A stretch of DNA of 44,614 nucleotides from assembly GCA_934615235.1 (NCBI GenBank), contig CAKTTL010000013.1, forward strand, positions 1 through 44,614, in the 5' to 3' direction. Position numbers and translations under genes: made by a program. The notes under the pieces were generated by a model. That model ran no database searches. It had not been told where the DNA came from and saw only the letters and a program-made list of their open reading frames with translations. Origin of the DNA: an uncultured Clostridia bacterium. Its GTDB lineage: Bacteria; Bacillota; Clostridia; Christensenellales; Aristaeellaceae. Shown here one piece after another: positions 28,842 through 38,631 of this stretch (its first letter is position 1; the number at the start of each line of letters is the position of its first letter).

Positions 28842-30908
28842 ATGAAAAAGCTATTTGCAGCGCTGCTTGCGCTCACGATGATTCTCGGCTCTATGCCGGT
28901 AATGGCGGACGACCCGTCGCTTGTCACCATCGGCTCGGGCGCGGAAGTGCTGGATTCCAGCGCTGAGTCCATCGTCCCGATCGGTTCCGGCACAACTTCG
29001 GATTCCGGCGCTGAATCTGGCGTACCGATCGGCTCCGGCGCGGCTCCGGATTCCGGCGTCGAGCCCATCGTCCCGAGCGGCTCCGGCGCGACCTTGGATC
29101 CCGGCGCCGGTTCCGGCGTCCCGATCGGCTCCGGCGCGACTTGGATAACCCCCGCGCCCACGGCCACCCCGGTTATGACGCAGGCCATGCCCTCGCGCGA
29201 ACCCGGAGCCAGCGATTACGGCTATCTGCTGCCCAGCGGCGGCACGCTCTATACCGGCCCCGGCGAAACCACGCCCGTGACCACGATCGATCAGAACACG
29301 CTGGTCTGCTACGACGGCAAACCGGGCTATATCGCCGCCGACGGCGATCTCTGGGTGCGCGTGCAGGTACAGATTTCCGGCCAGTGGGGCTACGTGCGCG
29401 CCAAGAGCATTTCGTTCATGAGCAAGTCTGAACTGAACGCGCCCATCCCCTCGGAGACGGAAACGCTCACCCCCGCTCCCGCGCCGACGGCCACGCCCAC
29501 GCAGGATCCGAACGTCTCGCTCATCACGCCCAAGCCCACCGAGTCCGTCATCGCCCGCGCGACCGTGACGGCGGCGTACGGCACGCTTTACAAAGCGCCG
29601 AGCACCTCGGCCGAATTTGTCTGTTACATTCCGAAATACGCCACTGTGGACGTGCTGGAATACACCGGCGGCTGGGCGCGCGTGCGCTATTCGGGCGGAT
29701 CGACCACGTATACCGGCTACATCCTGCAGTCCTCGCTGACCACGTGTCTGCCCGCGCCCACGGCCGCGCCGACCTGGCAGCCCGTGCAGAGCTACGGCTA
29801 TGTGAAGACCACCAACGGCGGCGGCCTGAACCTGCGCGAATACGCCAGCACCTCGGCCCGCCGCATCACGACCATCCCCAACAATTCCCGCGTGGAGATT
29901 CTCTCCTACGGCAACACCTGGTCGCAGGTACGCTATAACGGCCTGGTCGGCTATGTGATGACGATGTATCTCATCTTCAATCCCGTCACGCCGACGCAGC
30001 AGCCCGGTCTGGTTCTGCAGGGCTACGCCCGCGTCAACACCTACAACTGCGGCGGACTGAACATGCGCGACGCGGCGTACTCCACCGCGAACATCGTCAC
30101 GACCATCCCCTACAACGCGCAGGTGGAGGTTTACTCCTACGGCGCCACGTGGTCCTACGTGCGCTATAACGGCATGTTCGGCTACGTCATGACCGCCTAT
30201 CTCACCTTCAGCTACACCCCCGCCCCGACGGCGGCGCCCGCGCCGACCGCCCCGCCCGTCTCCGTCCTCGGCTACGCTTATGTCAGCACCCGCAGCGGCG
30301 GACTGAACATGCGCGAATACGCCAGCACCGCCGCCCGCGTGATGATGGTCATTCCGCGCTATGCGCGGGTTGAACTGCTCACCCAGGGCAGCACCTGGTG
30401 CTACGTGCGCTACATGGGCGTGTACGGCTACGTCATGACCCGCTACCTTTCCACCGGCTATTCGCCGCTGCCCACCGCTGCGCCGACCTCTTCGACCGGC
30501 GCCTGGGCGACCGTCGCGACGCAGTCCGGCGGGCTGAACATCCGCGAAGCTTCGTATGTCGGCGCGAGGATCCTGATTGTCGCGCCCAAGGGCTCTACGG
30601 TAACCGTCGTCGAGCATGGCACCACCTGGAGCCGCATCACCTATAACGGCGTAACCGGCTACGCGATGACCGGCTTCCTCAACTTCGGCGGCGGCTCTTC
30701 TTCCGTCACCTCCACGCGCGCCATCGCCTCCAGCAGCAGCGGCCTGAAGATGTACGCGAGCACTTCCACCGGCGGGAACGTTCTGTGCACCATCCCGTAC
30801 ATGACGGAAGTGACCGTCGTCTCCCGCGGCGACCGCTGGACGCGCGTAACGTGGAATTACTACACGGGCTACGTGCTCACGAGCTTCCTGACCTTTATGC
30901 CCAACTAA
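28842..30908 (+). CDS. Secreted protein with seven SH3-like (SH3b) domains
   Basis: A 688-residue exported protein. A signal peptide covers 1-22 (MKKLFAALLALTMILGSMPVMA). A low-complexity repeat of 16 residues (VPIGSG...) covers about 45-102. Seven SH3b domains follow, each with the pattern GLN-M/L/I-R-x-A-S, then I-P, V-x-V and W-x-x-V-x-Y-N-G-x-x-GYV. They are separated by TPAPTA-type Pro/Thr linkers. No catalytic domain, LPXTG or S-layer motif is present. SH3b arrays bind peptidoglycan or other wall polymers, so a wall-associated or adhesin-like role is likely. GGAGGAGGAG precedes the ATG, and TATAAT lies at 28805-28810. Confidence 0.88.
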   Translation: MKKLFAALLALTMILGSMPVMADDPSLVTIGSGAEVLDSSAESIVPIGSGTTSDSGAESGVPIGSGAAPDSGVEPIVPSGSGATLDPGAGSGVPIGSGATWITPAPTATPVMTQAMPSREPGASDYGYLLPSGGTLYTGPGETTPVTTIDQNTLVCYDGKPGYIAADGDLWVRVQVQISGQWGYVRAKSISFMSKSELNAPIPSETETLTPAPAPTATPTQDPNVSLITPKPTESVIARATVTAAYGTLYKAPSTSAEFVCYIPKYATVDVLEYTGGWARVRYSGGSTTYTGYILQSSLTTCLPAPTAAPTWQPVQSYGYVKTTNGGGLNLREYASTSARRITTIPNNSRVEILSYGNTWSQVRYNGLVGYVMTMYLIFNPVTPTQQPGLVLQGYARVNTYNCGGLNMRDAAYSTANIVTTIPYNAQVEVYSYGATWSYVRYNGMFGYVMTAYLTFSYTPAPTAAPAPTAPPVSVLGYAYVSTRSGGLNMREYASTAARVMMVIPRYARVELLTQGSTWCYVRYMGVYGYVMTRYLSTGYSPLPTAAPTSSTGAWATVATQSGGLNIREASYVGARILIVAPKGSTVTVVEHGTTWSRITYNGVTGYAMTGFLNFGGGSSSVTSTRAIASSSSGLKMYASTSTGGNVLCTIPYMTEVTVVSRGDRWTRVTWNYYTGYVLTSFLTFMPN
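28974..29135 (+). repeat. 48-bp in-frame tandem repeat in the SH3b protein
   Basis: Three full units and part of a fourth, 48 bp (16 codons) each, encode VPIGSG-(A/T)-x-x-D-(S/P)-G-x-x-x-x. An older degenerate unit lies just upstream (VTIGSGAEVLDSSAESI). Units differ by several substitutions. The multiple-of-three period keeps the frame if copies are gained or lost. Confidence 0.85.
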
Positions 30909-30957
30909 AGGATACTGGCGGGCAAGCAAGCTCTTCGCAGCCTTTTTACCGGCGCTC

Positions 30958-30994
30958 CGGCCTGCGCGAAATCATCCGCGCAGGCCGGTTTTTG
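30958..30994 (+). terminator. Terminator of the SH3b gene
   Basis: CCGGCCTGCGCG, loop AAATCATC, CGCGCAGGCCGG, then TTTTTG. It abuts the spoVAE stop codon on the other strand. Confidence 0.88.
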
Positions 30995-31369
30995 TTATTC
31001 CGCCTTCATTTTCGGCTTAAAGAGAATCGCCATGATATACCCGAACACGATTGCGGCGGTGATCCCCGCGGCGGTCGCCTCCACGCCGCCGGTGAACGCG
31101 CCGAGAATGCCGCGGCTTTTCACCGCGCGCAGCGCGCCCTGCGCCAGGCTGTTGCCAAAACCCAGCAGCGGAACGGTCGCGCCCGCGCCCGCCCAGTCGG
31201 CCAGCGGCTGCCAGATTCCCGCCGCGCCGAGGATCACGCCCGCGGTAACGTAGCCGACGAGAATGCGCGCGCTGGTCAGCCGGGTTTTGAGAATCAGCGC
31301 TTCGCCGATCGCGCACAGCGCCCCGCCCACGACAAACGCCTTGATAAACGTCCAGAAATATGCCCACAT
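30995..31369 (-). CDS. spoVAE: Stage V sporulation protein AE (SpoVAEb type)
   Basis: A 124-residue inner-spore-membrane protein, part of the SpoVA channel that moves dipicolinic acid into the forespore and out during germination. It has four hydrophobic segments with the family motif PLLGFGNSLAQGALRAVKSRGILGAFTGG. The start MWAYFWTFIK at 31369 lies two bases before the spoVAD stop; upstream in-frame codons overlap spoVAD. It is the last gene of the operon, and no spoVAEa or spoVAF follows. Confidence 0.93.
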   Translation of the reverse strand: MWAYFWTFIKAFVVGGALCAIGEALILKTRLTSARILVGYVTAGVILGAAGIWQPLADWAGAGATVPLLGFGNSLAQGALRAVKSRGILGAFTGGVEATAAGITAAIVFGYIMAILFKPKMKAE

Positions 31370-31370
31370 A

Positions 31371-32399
31371 TTACGCTTCCATCCTTTCAAACGCCACCGC
31401 GTGCGCGATGCCGGGAATGCTCTCGCCCTCGTTGCCCGTAGTCGTGCTCATCAGCGCGCCCGTGGCGACGAACAGCATCCGGTGAATTTTGCCCGAAATC
31501 ATCTCGGGCAGCAGCTTCGCGCAAAGCACCGACGCGGAGCAGCCGCATCCGCTTCCGCCCGCATGCGCGTCCTGCCCGGGCGAAAAAATCTGCAGGCCGC
31601 AATCGATGTGCTTGCGCTGCGGCAGCTCCATGCCCTCCTTTTTGAGCAGCTCCTTAAGCAGTTCCGAGCCGACCATGCCCAGATCGCCGGTAACGATAAA
31701 ATCATAATCGCGCGCGTCTCGACTCGTATCGAGCATATGCTGGCGAATCGTCGCCGCGGCGGCAGGCGCCATGGCCGCGCCCATGTTGTTCGCGTCTGTC
31801 ACGCCGAAATCAACCGGCTTTCCTACGGTCACATGCGTGACGATCGGGTACGCGCCCGCGGCCATATCCTGCTCGTGCAGCATCACCGCGCCGGACCCCG
31901 TCACCGTCCACTGCGCGGACGGCGGGCGCTGCGTCCCCAGCTCCAGCGGGAAGCGGAACTGCCGCTCGGCCGTGCAGAAATGGCTGCTCGCCGCGCAGAC
32001 AAGCCGGTCGGCGCAGCCGCCCTCGAGGATCATCGCGCCCACGGCGAGGCTTTCCGCCATCGTCGAGCAGGCGCCGAAGAGGCCCAGAAACGGGATGCCC
32101 AGATCGCGCCCGGCAAAGCACGACGCCGCCAGCTGGTTGAGCAGATCGCCGCCGAGCAGAAACCGCACGTCGGCCGGCTGCAGGCGCTGCTTTTCGATGC
32201 AGAGCCTCACCGCGTCGGCAAAGAGCATGCTCTCCGCCCGTTCCCAGTTTTCCTGCCCGAGCGTGTCGTCCTCGTGCACCGCGTCGAAAAGGCCGCCAAG
32301 CGGCCCATGCCCTTCCTTCTTGCCCACGCAGGCCGCGAAGCTTTCCACGCGCGGCGGACGCGCAAGGCGCGCCGTCTGTTTGCCCATTCGCTCCGCCAT
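31371..32399 (-). CDS. spoVAD: Stage V sporulation protein AD
   Basis: A 342-residue cytosolic-side component of the SpoVA complex with a thiolase-like fold that binds dipicolinic acid. Recognisable segments are GPLGGLFDAVHEDDTLGQENWERAE, the LFGACSTMAESLAVGA stretch with the Cys at the thiolase position, TGSGAVML, and the GGSGCGCSA motif. The start is MAERMGKQTA at 32399, next to the spoVAC stop at 32401. Gene order and spacing match the operon in other spore formers. Confidence 0.95.
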   Translation of the reverse strand: MAERMGKQTARLARPPRVESFAACVGKKEGHGPLGGLFDAVHEDDTLGQENWERAESMLFADAVRLCIEKQRLQPADVRFLLGGDLLNQLAASCFAGRDLGIPFLGLFGACSTMAESLAVGAMILEGGCADRLVCAASSHFCTAERQFRFPLELGTQRPPSAQWTVTGSGAVMLHEQDMAAGAYPIVTHVTVGKPVDFGVTDANNMGAAMAPAAAATIRQHMLDTSRDARDYDFIVTGDLGMVGSELLKELLKKEGMELPQRKHIDCGLQIFSPGQDAHAGGSGCGCSASVLCAKLLPEMISGKIHRMLFVATGALMSTTTGNEGESIPGIAHAVAFERMEA

Positions 32400-32400
32400 T

Positions 32401-32856
32401 TCACAGCACCTCCACAAGCCACGCGATCACGCCGACGATGACCGACGAGCCGATACCGTAAACAAGCACAGGCCCGGCAATCTGGAAAAGCCGCGCGCCC
32501 ACGCCCATCACCAGCCCCTCGCGGCGATACTCCATCGCGCTTGCGACGATCGAGTTCGCAAACCCGGTAATCGGCACGATCGAGCCGCCGCCGGCATATT
32601 TGCCAATGCGGTCGTACACGCCGATGCCCGTCAGAAGCGAGGCGAGAAACACCAGCACGATCGACGTAAACGCCGCCGCGTCCTCGCGCGAGAGCATCAG
32701 CGGGCCGGTGCCCGTCATCAGCAGGCACTGGCCGAAAAAGCAGATCGCGCCGCCCACCCAGAACGAGCGCAGCAGCGACTGCGCAAGCGCCGATTTGGGC
32801 GTGAGCCTGTCCACCAGCTGCAGGTACCATTGGTTCTTTGCGCCTTGTTTGTTCAT
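32401..32856 (-). CDS. spoVAC: Stage V sporulation protein AC
   Basis: A 151-residue membrane protein that forms the mechanosensitive pore-like part of the SpoVA channel. The hallmark sequences are LLRSFWVGGAICFFGQ, SLLTGIGVYDRIGKYAGGGSIVPITGFANS and EYRREGLVMGVG. Its ATG overlaps the TGA of a 43-codon gene (ATGA), so its translation is probably coupled to that small gene. Confidence 0.95.
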   Translation of the reverse strand: MNKQGAKNQWYLQLVDRLTPKSALAQSLLRSFWVGGAICFFGQCLLMTGTGPLMLSREDAAAFTSIVLVFLASLLTGIGVYDRIGKYAGGGSIVPITGFANSIVASAMEYRREGLVMGVGARLFQIAGPVLVYGIGSSVIVGVIAWLVEVL

Positions 32857-32984
32857 CGGTTTTCATCCTCCTTGTTGCGGATTGTCAGCGCCGCAGACGG
32901 CGCAGGAAAGCGGGTCTCCCGGTCGGCGGGGCGCGGAACCTTGATTAGCCCGCCGTCGGGCATGGTAAAGCGGTTTTCGTTCAT
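32853..32984 (-). CDS. 43-residue small protein inside the spoVA operon
   Basis: A short gene between spoVAB and spoVAC encodes a hydrophilic, Pro- and Arg-rich peptide (MNENRFTMPDGGLIKVPRPA...). GGAGG lies 7 bases before the ATG, the spoVAB TAA lies within the same ribosome binding region, and the TGA overlaps the spoVAC start. This tight packing argues for a real translated gene. I do not recognise its family. It could be a small spore component or a leader that couples spoVAC translation. Confidence 0.65.
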   Translation of the reverse strand: MNENRFTMPDGGLIKVPRPADRETRFPAPSAALTIRNKEDENR

Positions 32985-32997
32985 AAATGATCCTCCC

Positions 32998-33396
32998 TTA
33001 AAGCGACGCGAAAAACGCGCCGAGCACCTTGCCGCCGGTAAACGCCGCAATCAGGGCGGCTACGCCGCGCCGAAGACGCGCGCGATAGACCAGCGTCGGG
33101 AAAAGCTCGATAATCTCCGAAAGCGCGGCCGCGATCATCCCGGTGGAAACGCCGCAAAGCAGCATCGCCGCGCAGCCCGCGGCCGCCCCGCCCGGCAGCC
33201 GCAACCCGGACATTGTGGCGAACGCCCCGGCCACGCCCCCCGCCGCCATCGCGGCCGTACAGCGCGGAGCGCTCTTTTCCGAAAAAAGATACATCAGCCG
33301 AACCGGCACGCCGATCACCATCCAGAAAATGGCCGCGGGCAGAATGGCGGCAAAGCCGGAAAACAGCGCGCCGAACACGGCGCACGCCGTCCTCAC
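32998..33396 (-). CDS. spoVAB: Stage V sporulation protein AB
   Basis: A 132-residue membrane protein with about four hydrophobic segments. The C-terminal half GCAAMLLCGVSTGMIAAALSEIIELFPTLVYRARL and FTGGKVLGAFF matches the SpoVAB pattern (GxxxGMxxAALTEVLxxLP and LGKVxG). It starts with GTG at 33396, overlapping the spoVAA stop (GTGA). An upstream in-frame extension lies inside spoVAA and is not used. Length is close to the Bacillus protein (about 140). Confidence 0.85.
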   Translation of the reverse strand: MRTACAVFGALFSGFAAILPAAIFWMVIGVPVRLMYLFSEKSAPRCTAAMAAGGVAGAFATMSGLRLPGGAAAGCAAMLLCGVSTGMIAAALSEIIELFPTLVYRARLRRGVAALIAAFTGGKVLGAFFASL

Positions 33397-33971
33397 GACG
33401 ACTCCGACCGGGCGTTTTTCTCCATATCCTCGGCGTATTCGCGCAGTTTCACCGTCAAAGGCGAAACCTCGTCCCGCTTGAGCCTGAGGTAATAGATCAT
33501 TGCGCCCAGCCCGACGCCCACGGCGTAGGGAATCGCAACCTGCAGGGGCGAATCCGGGGCTTTTCCCGCCGCAAAACGGAAAAGCGCCGCCTGCGCATCC
33601 TGCATGTTCACATCCGTATGGAACCAGCTGATCGTCAGCGCGCTGCCCGCAAAGAGCAGCACGCACACGATCGCCGTCCTGAGCGCCTGCCAGCCCCAGG
33701 CGCGCCGCTTTTCAGCCGCCGTCTTCGCCTGCCGGTGCAGCCAGCCCGTCCCGTCGCCAAGGACGTTGATCGTCTCCTCCGGCGCTTTCGCGCTGATCTG
33801 CATAATCAGCGAAAGCGCGTCCAGCGGCCAGATGCCCTCTTCCGCCGGCAGATGAAGCTGTATTTCGTTCAGTCCCAGCGACGCGTCGGCCAGCACGTCC
33901 GCCACGTCGCCAAGAGCGAGCGGCTGATTGACCCGCGCCGTCACGCGCGGCTTCAACCGAAGATAAATCAC
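33393..33971 (-). CDS. spoVAA: Stage V sporulation protein AA
   Basis: A 192-residue protein with an N-terminal soluble domain (VIYLRLKPRVTARVNQPLALGDVADVL...) and two C-terminal membrane segments. The second is preceded by the characteristic FHTDVNMQDAQ (F-H-x-D-V-x-M in the family). It begins at GTG 33971 with GAAGGGGG 7 bases upstream. An ATG 69 bases further upstream lies before the predicted sigma-G start site and is excluded. It is the first gene of the operon. Confidence 0.87.
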   Translation of the reverse strand: MIYLRLKPRVTARVNQPLALGDVADVLADASLGLNEIQLHLPAEEGIWPLDALSLIMQISAKAPEETINVLGDGTGWLHRQAKTAAEKRRAWGWQALRTAIVCVLLFAGSALTISWFHTDVNMQDAQAALFRFAAGKAPDSPLQVAIPYAVGVGLGAMIYYLRLKRDEVSPLTVKLREYAEDMEKNARSESS

Positions 33972-33996
33972 GCTTGCGCCCCCTTCCGTTTTATGC

Positions 33997-34026
33997 CAGT
34001 ATGGCCGTTTCTTCTTGACTATATAC
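33997..34026 (-). promoter_or_regulatory. Sigma-G-type promoter of the spoVA operon
   Basis: On the minus strand, GTATA (34026-34022), 18 bases, CATACTG (34003-33997). This closely fits the sigma-G pattern (G-H-A-T-R, 17-18, CATWHTA) known for spoVA operons. It overlaps the pnuC promoter on the other strand. Confidence 0.75.
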
Positions 34027-34043
34027 CCTGAAAGTGACATAAT
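34015..34043 (+). promoter_or_regulatory. Sigma-A promoter of pnuC
   Basis: TTGACT (34015-34020), 17 bases, CATAAT (34038-34043). The sigma-G -35 of the divergent spoVA operon lies inside its spacer. Confidence 0.75.
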
Positions 34044-34098
34044 AGTGCCCGCCGGAGGCCCGAAGGGCAGGCAGAACAAATGAAAGGTGGATTGTCTC
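34044..34098 (+). promoter_or_regulatory. Short structured leader of pnuC
   Basis: The approximately 50-base leader can fold as TGCC...GGCA enclosing GCCC-GAA-GGGC, followed by a single-stranded GAACAAATGAAAGG that reaches the ribosome binding site. Compact pseudoknot riboswitches (NAD+-II and preQ1 types) regulate genes of this kind in such a space. I cannot match either consensus with certainty. Confidence 0.35.
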
Positions 34099-34905
34099 AT
34101 GTCCGAATCCAGTGAACCGCAGCGCAAAAAAAGTCTTTCACAGAAGTTGAAAGACCTGTGGAGCTACTTTACCACGTACGAAAAAATCTGGTTCTTCAGT
34201 ATCCTCGTGCTGGCGATTGTGTTCGCCATCCTCTTCCCGGAGGAAGACATTAACGGCGTGAACGGAAAACTGATCCTCGCGCTGTATCTGGCAGATATTT
34301 TCCTCAACGTTCTATGCGAACTGCTCATTTCCAAGCAGAGCAAATGGAACTTCATCGTCTCGTTATTTGTGGAAATTACGGAAATCCTGATCTGCGTCGT
34401 GCTGGCGTACCGCTTCGCGACGATGGCGTCGACGCTCTTTTTCTGGATCCCGATCGATATTATCAGCTTCATCAACTGGAGCAAGCATCCTGATAAGAAG
34501 GAGGAAGAGCTGACAAAGGTCCGCAAGCTGAGCGGCTGGGCGGAAGTGGCGGTCATCGCCGGCATCGTCGTGTGGACGATTGGCGTGGGTTACCTGCTCA
34601 CCCTCATCGATATGGGCACCGAGCTTTTCAACGGCAACCGCACGCTCGAGGTGATCGTGTGCTATCTGGACGCGTGCGCGTCGGCGGTGGGTATCGCCAA
34701 CGGCCTGTTTATCCTGCTGCGCTTCCGCGAACAGTGGATCGCGTGGTATATCTGCACGCTGCTGGAAACGGCGATTAACATCCTTTCCGGCCAGTATATC
34801 CTGCTCATCCTCAAGGCGGGTTACCTGACCAACACCACCTACGGCTATATCAAGTGGACGAAATACATTAAGAGCCACAACGAAAAGGATACGTCGCTCC
34901 TGTGA
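34099..34905 (+). CDS. pnuC: PnuC-family nicotinamide riboside-type vitamin transporter
   Basis: A 268-residue membrane protein with seven or eight hydrophobic segments. PnuC proteins facilitate uptake of nicotinamide riboside (or related vitamins), trapped by phosphorylation inside. Family features seen are the central GWAEVAVIAGIVVWTIGVGYLL and the C-terminal FREQWIAWYICTLLETAINIL...GYIKWTKY pattern (W-x-x-W near the binding site). The specific vitamin is not certain. Start MSESSEPQ with AAAGGTGG upstream was preferred to an ATG 12 bases earlier. No nadR or kinase gene is next to it. Confidence 0.85.
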   Translation: MSESSEPQRKKSLSQKLKDLWSYFTTYEKIWFFSILVLAIVFAILFPEEDINGVNGKLILALYLADIFLNVLCELLISKQSKWNFIVSLFVEITEILICVVLAYRFATMASTLFFWIPIDIISFINWSKHPDKKEEELTKVRKLSGWAEVAVIAGIVVWTIGVGYLLTLIDMGTELFNGNRTLEVIVCYLDACASAVGIANGLFILLRFREQWIAWYICTLLETAINILSGQYILLILKAGYLTNTTYGYIKWTKYIKSHNEKDTSLL

Positions 34906-34929
34906 TTTTTTCCGCGCAGGGCGCGGAAA

Positions 34930-34959
34930 TTGACAGCATGCGCGGCGCTATGGTAAAAT
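34930..34959 (+). promoter_or_regulatory. Promoter of the SIS isomerase gene
   Basis: TTGACA (34930-34935), 18 bases, TAAAAT (34954-34959). It starts 25 bases after the pnuC stop. Confidence 0.7.
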
Positions 34960-34997
34960 CAGCGTATAAGCTGAACCGAAAGAAAGGAGAATGCGGC

Positions 34998-35570
34998 ATG
35001 TTCACGCTGCCGGAAGGCTACCAGGAGGAATTGATCGCGGAGATTCGCAGAATCGACCCGGTCGTGTTCGATCATTGCATCCGCATCCTGCTGGACGCGT
35101 ACCGCAATAACCGCCAGGTGTTCATCGCCGGAAACGGCGGCAGCGCCGCGACGGCGAACCACTTTGTCTGCGATTTCGGCAAGAACGCCACGCGCGGCGA
35201 CAGGCGGCGCTTCCGCATTCTCTCCGTGTGCGATAACATCGCCAAGGTGACGGCCATCGCTAACGATATCTCGTTCGACGAGGTGTTCCGCCATCAGTTG
35301 GGTAACCTCATGCAGCCGGACGACGTGCTCATCGTCATCAGCGCAAGCGGCAATTCGCCGGATGTTGTAAACGCCTGCGAATATGCAAAGCAGATCGGCG
35401 CGCATATCATCGCGCTGTCCGGACGCGGCGGCGGCAAAATCTGCGAATACGCTGAAACGTCGTTTATCACCAGCCTGTACGCCTATGAACGCATTGAAGA
35501 CCTGCACCTGTCCATCCTGCATATGATCGTCTGCTGGTTCGCAGCCCATCAGGAGGAATTGGACAGCTAA
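34998..35570 (+). CDS. SIS-domain phosphosugar isomerase (GmhA-like)
   Basis: A 190-residue single SIS domain. VFIAGNGGSAATANHFVCDFGK (about 40-61) and VLIVISASGNSPDVVNACEYAK are the phosphate-binding loops found in sedoheptulose-7-phosphate isomerase (GmhA) and DiaA. The C-terminal IEDLHLSILHMIVCWF is also GmhA-like. Heptose synthesis partners (gmhB, hldE) are not nearby, so the substrate is open. Start MFTLPEGYQ has GGAG 8 bases upstream; a frame extending to 34902 covers the promoter. Confidence 0.85.
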   Translation: MFTLPEGYQEELIAEIRRIDPVVFDHCIRILLDAYRNNRQVFIAGNGGSAATANHFVCDFGKNATRGDRRRFRILSVCDNIAKVTAIANDISFDEVFRHQLGNLMQPDDVLIVISASGNSPDVVNACEYAKQIGAHIIALSGRGGGKICEYAETSFITSLYAYERIEDLHLSILHMIVCWFAAHQEELDS

Positions 35571-35582
35571 TCACAAAAAGAA

Positions 35583-35619
35583 ACGCCCGCGGGAACCAAA
35601 CCCCCGCGGGCGTTTTTTC
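35583..35619 (+). terminator. Terminator of the SIS isomerase gene
   Basis: ACGCCCGCGGG, loop AACCAAACC, CCCGCGGGCGT, then TTTTTT. It lies 13 bases after the stop. Confidence 0.9.
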
Positions 35620-35633
35620 ATGCCCCTCACCTG

Positions 35634-35743
35634 AAAGCGGTTTTTCCTTTCCGAAAGGGGGCCTGGGGGAAAACCCTTTGCTTTTTTCCTAAAAAGGAAA
35701 GGGTTTTCCCCCAGATCGTCCCCCAAAAATCGTCTCCCCGTCA
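35634..35743 (-). repeat. 3'-end double-hairpin repeat (hemW copy)
   Basis: On the minus strand the conserved sequence begins at the hemW stop (GTGACGGGGAGACGAT). The long stem follows (CTGGGGGAAAACCC and complement, 35714 to 35663, with a few mispairs near the tip). The tail with the small second hairpin CCTTTC-GGAAAGG and ACCGCTTT comes last. Arms differ from the secG copy but remain complementary. Confidence 0.85.
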
Positions 35744-36825
35744 CTCCATTAACTCCGTCAGAACCCGGTTCTGTAAATCGAGTCCTCGCGGCGTAAGCCA
35801 GAGGCGTTCGTCGTCCCAGTCGCACAGGCCTTCGTTGCGCAGCTTGTGGAGCTTTTCTTCATAGATGTTGAAGGTTTCCTGATCGCCCCAGTCCACGCCG
35901 TCGACAAGGCGCAGACCGAGCATCAGCCGCTCAAAGCGCTGCTCGTCCGGGCCGATCTTCTGCAGGTTGCTCTTCTCGCCGCGCATGTAGCCCTCGAGCG
36001 TGGCGGCGTTCGTCCAGCGGCAGTTGTGCATCAGCGACGCCGCCGCACAGCCGACGCCGAGATAATCCCGACGCGTCCAGTAGATGAGATTGTGCCTGCA
36101 TTCGCAGCCCGGCACGGCGTAGTTGGAAATCTCGTAGCGCTCCAGCCCCGCGTCCGCGGTCATCCAGTGCGCGTCGTCGTCCATCTCGGCCAGCTCGTCC
36201 TCGTTGGGCAGCATCTCGGGATGATCGTGGTAACGCTCGTAAAAGGGCGTGTTTTCCTCGACGATGAGGCTGTAGAGCGAGAGATGCTTCACGCCCAGCG
36301 CCAGCGCCTTTTCCAGCGATTCGCGGAAATCCGCCGGCTTCTGCCCCGGCAGGCCGTACATCAGATCAAGGTTGATGTTTTCAAACCCGGCCACCTGTGC
36401 GTCGCGCACCGCCTTTTCCACGTCCGGCCAGCGATGGATGCGCCCCAGCGTTTCCAGCAGCGAATCCTGCGCGGCCTGCGCGCCGATGGACAGGCGGTTG
36501 AACCCCATGGCGCGAAGCGCCGAAAACGTATCCGCATCCACCGTGCCGGGGTTCGCCTCGATGCTGATTTCCGCATCGCGCGCAACGTTCATGTTTTTGT
36601 AAATTTCATGCATCAGTTCGCGCAGCAGCGCGGGCGGGAGAACGGTCGGCGTGCCGCCGCCAAAGTAGATCGTCTCCACGTCCAGCCCGTGCGCAAACTG
36701 AATCTCCTTTTTCATTCCGGCCACGACAGGCAGCCAGAACGCTTCTTTGTTTGCAAACGAAACAAAATCACAATAGGCGCATTTCCGCCTGCAGAACGGA
36801 ATGTGCAGATACAGCCCGACGCCCA

Positions 36826-36826
<1 letters not shown>
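35741..36826 (-). CDS. hemW: Radical SAM coproporphyrinogen-like heme chaperone HemW
   Basis: A 361-residue radical SAM protein. YLHIPFCRRKCAYCDFVSF (6-24) carries the CxxxCxxC cluster motif. TIYFGGGTPTVLP (GGGTP), IEANPGTVD and FNRLSIGAQAAQD are the usual SAM-binding segments, and the C-terminal HemN domain includes NLIYWTRRDYLGVGCAAAS. It belongs to the HemW branch (heme delivery) rather than oxygen-independent coproporphyrinogen oxidase. The lepA-hemW pairing is typical of Firmicutes. The start overlaps the lepA stop by one base (TAATG). Confidence 0.93.

Positions 36827-38631
<1,805 letters not shown>

Noticed and set aside
26654..28966. 770-codon plus-strand frame opposite the GH127 gene
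   Set aside because: Antisense to a well-supported glycosidase and without family features. It also crosses a terminator.
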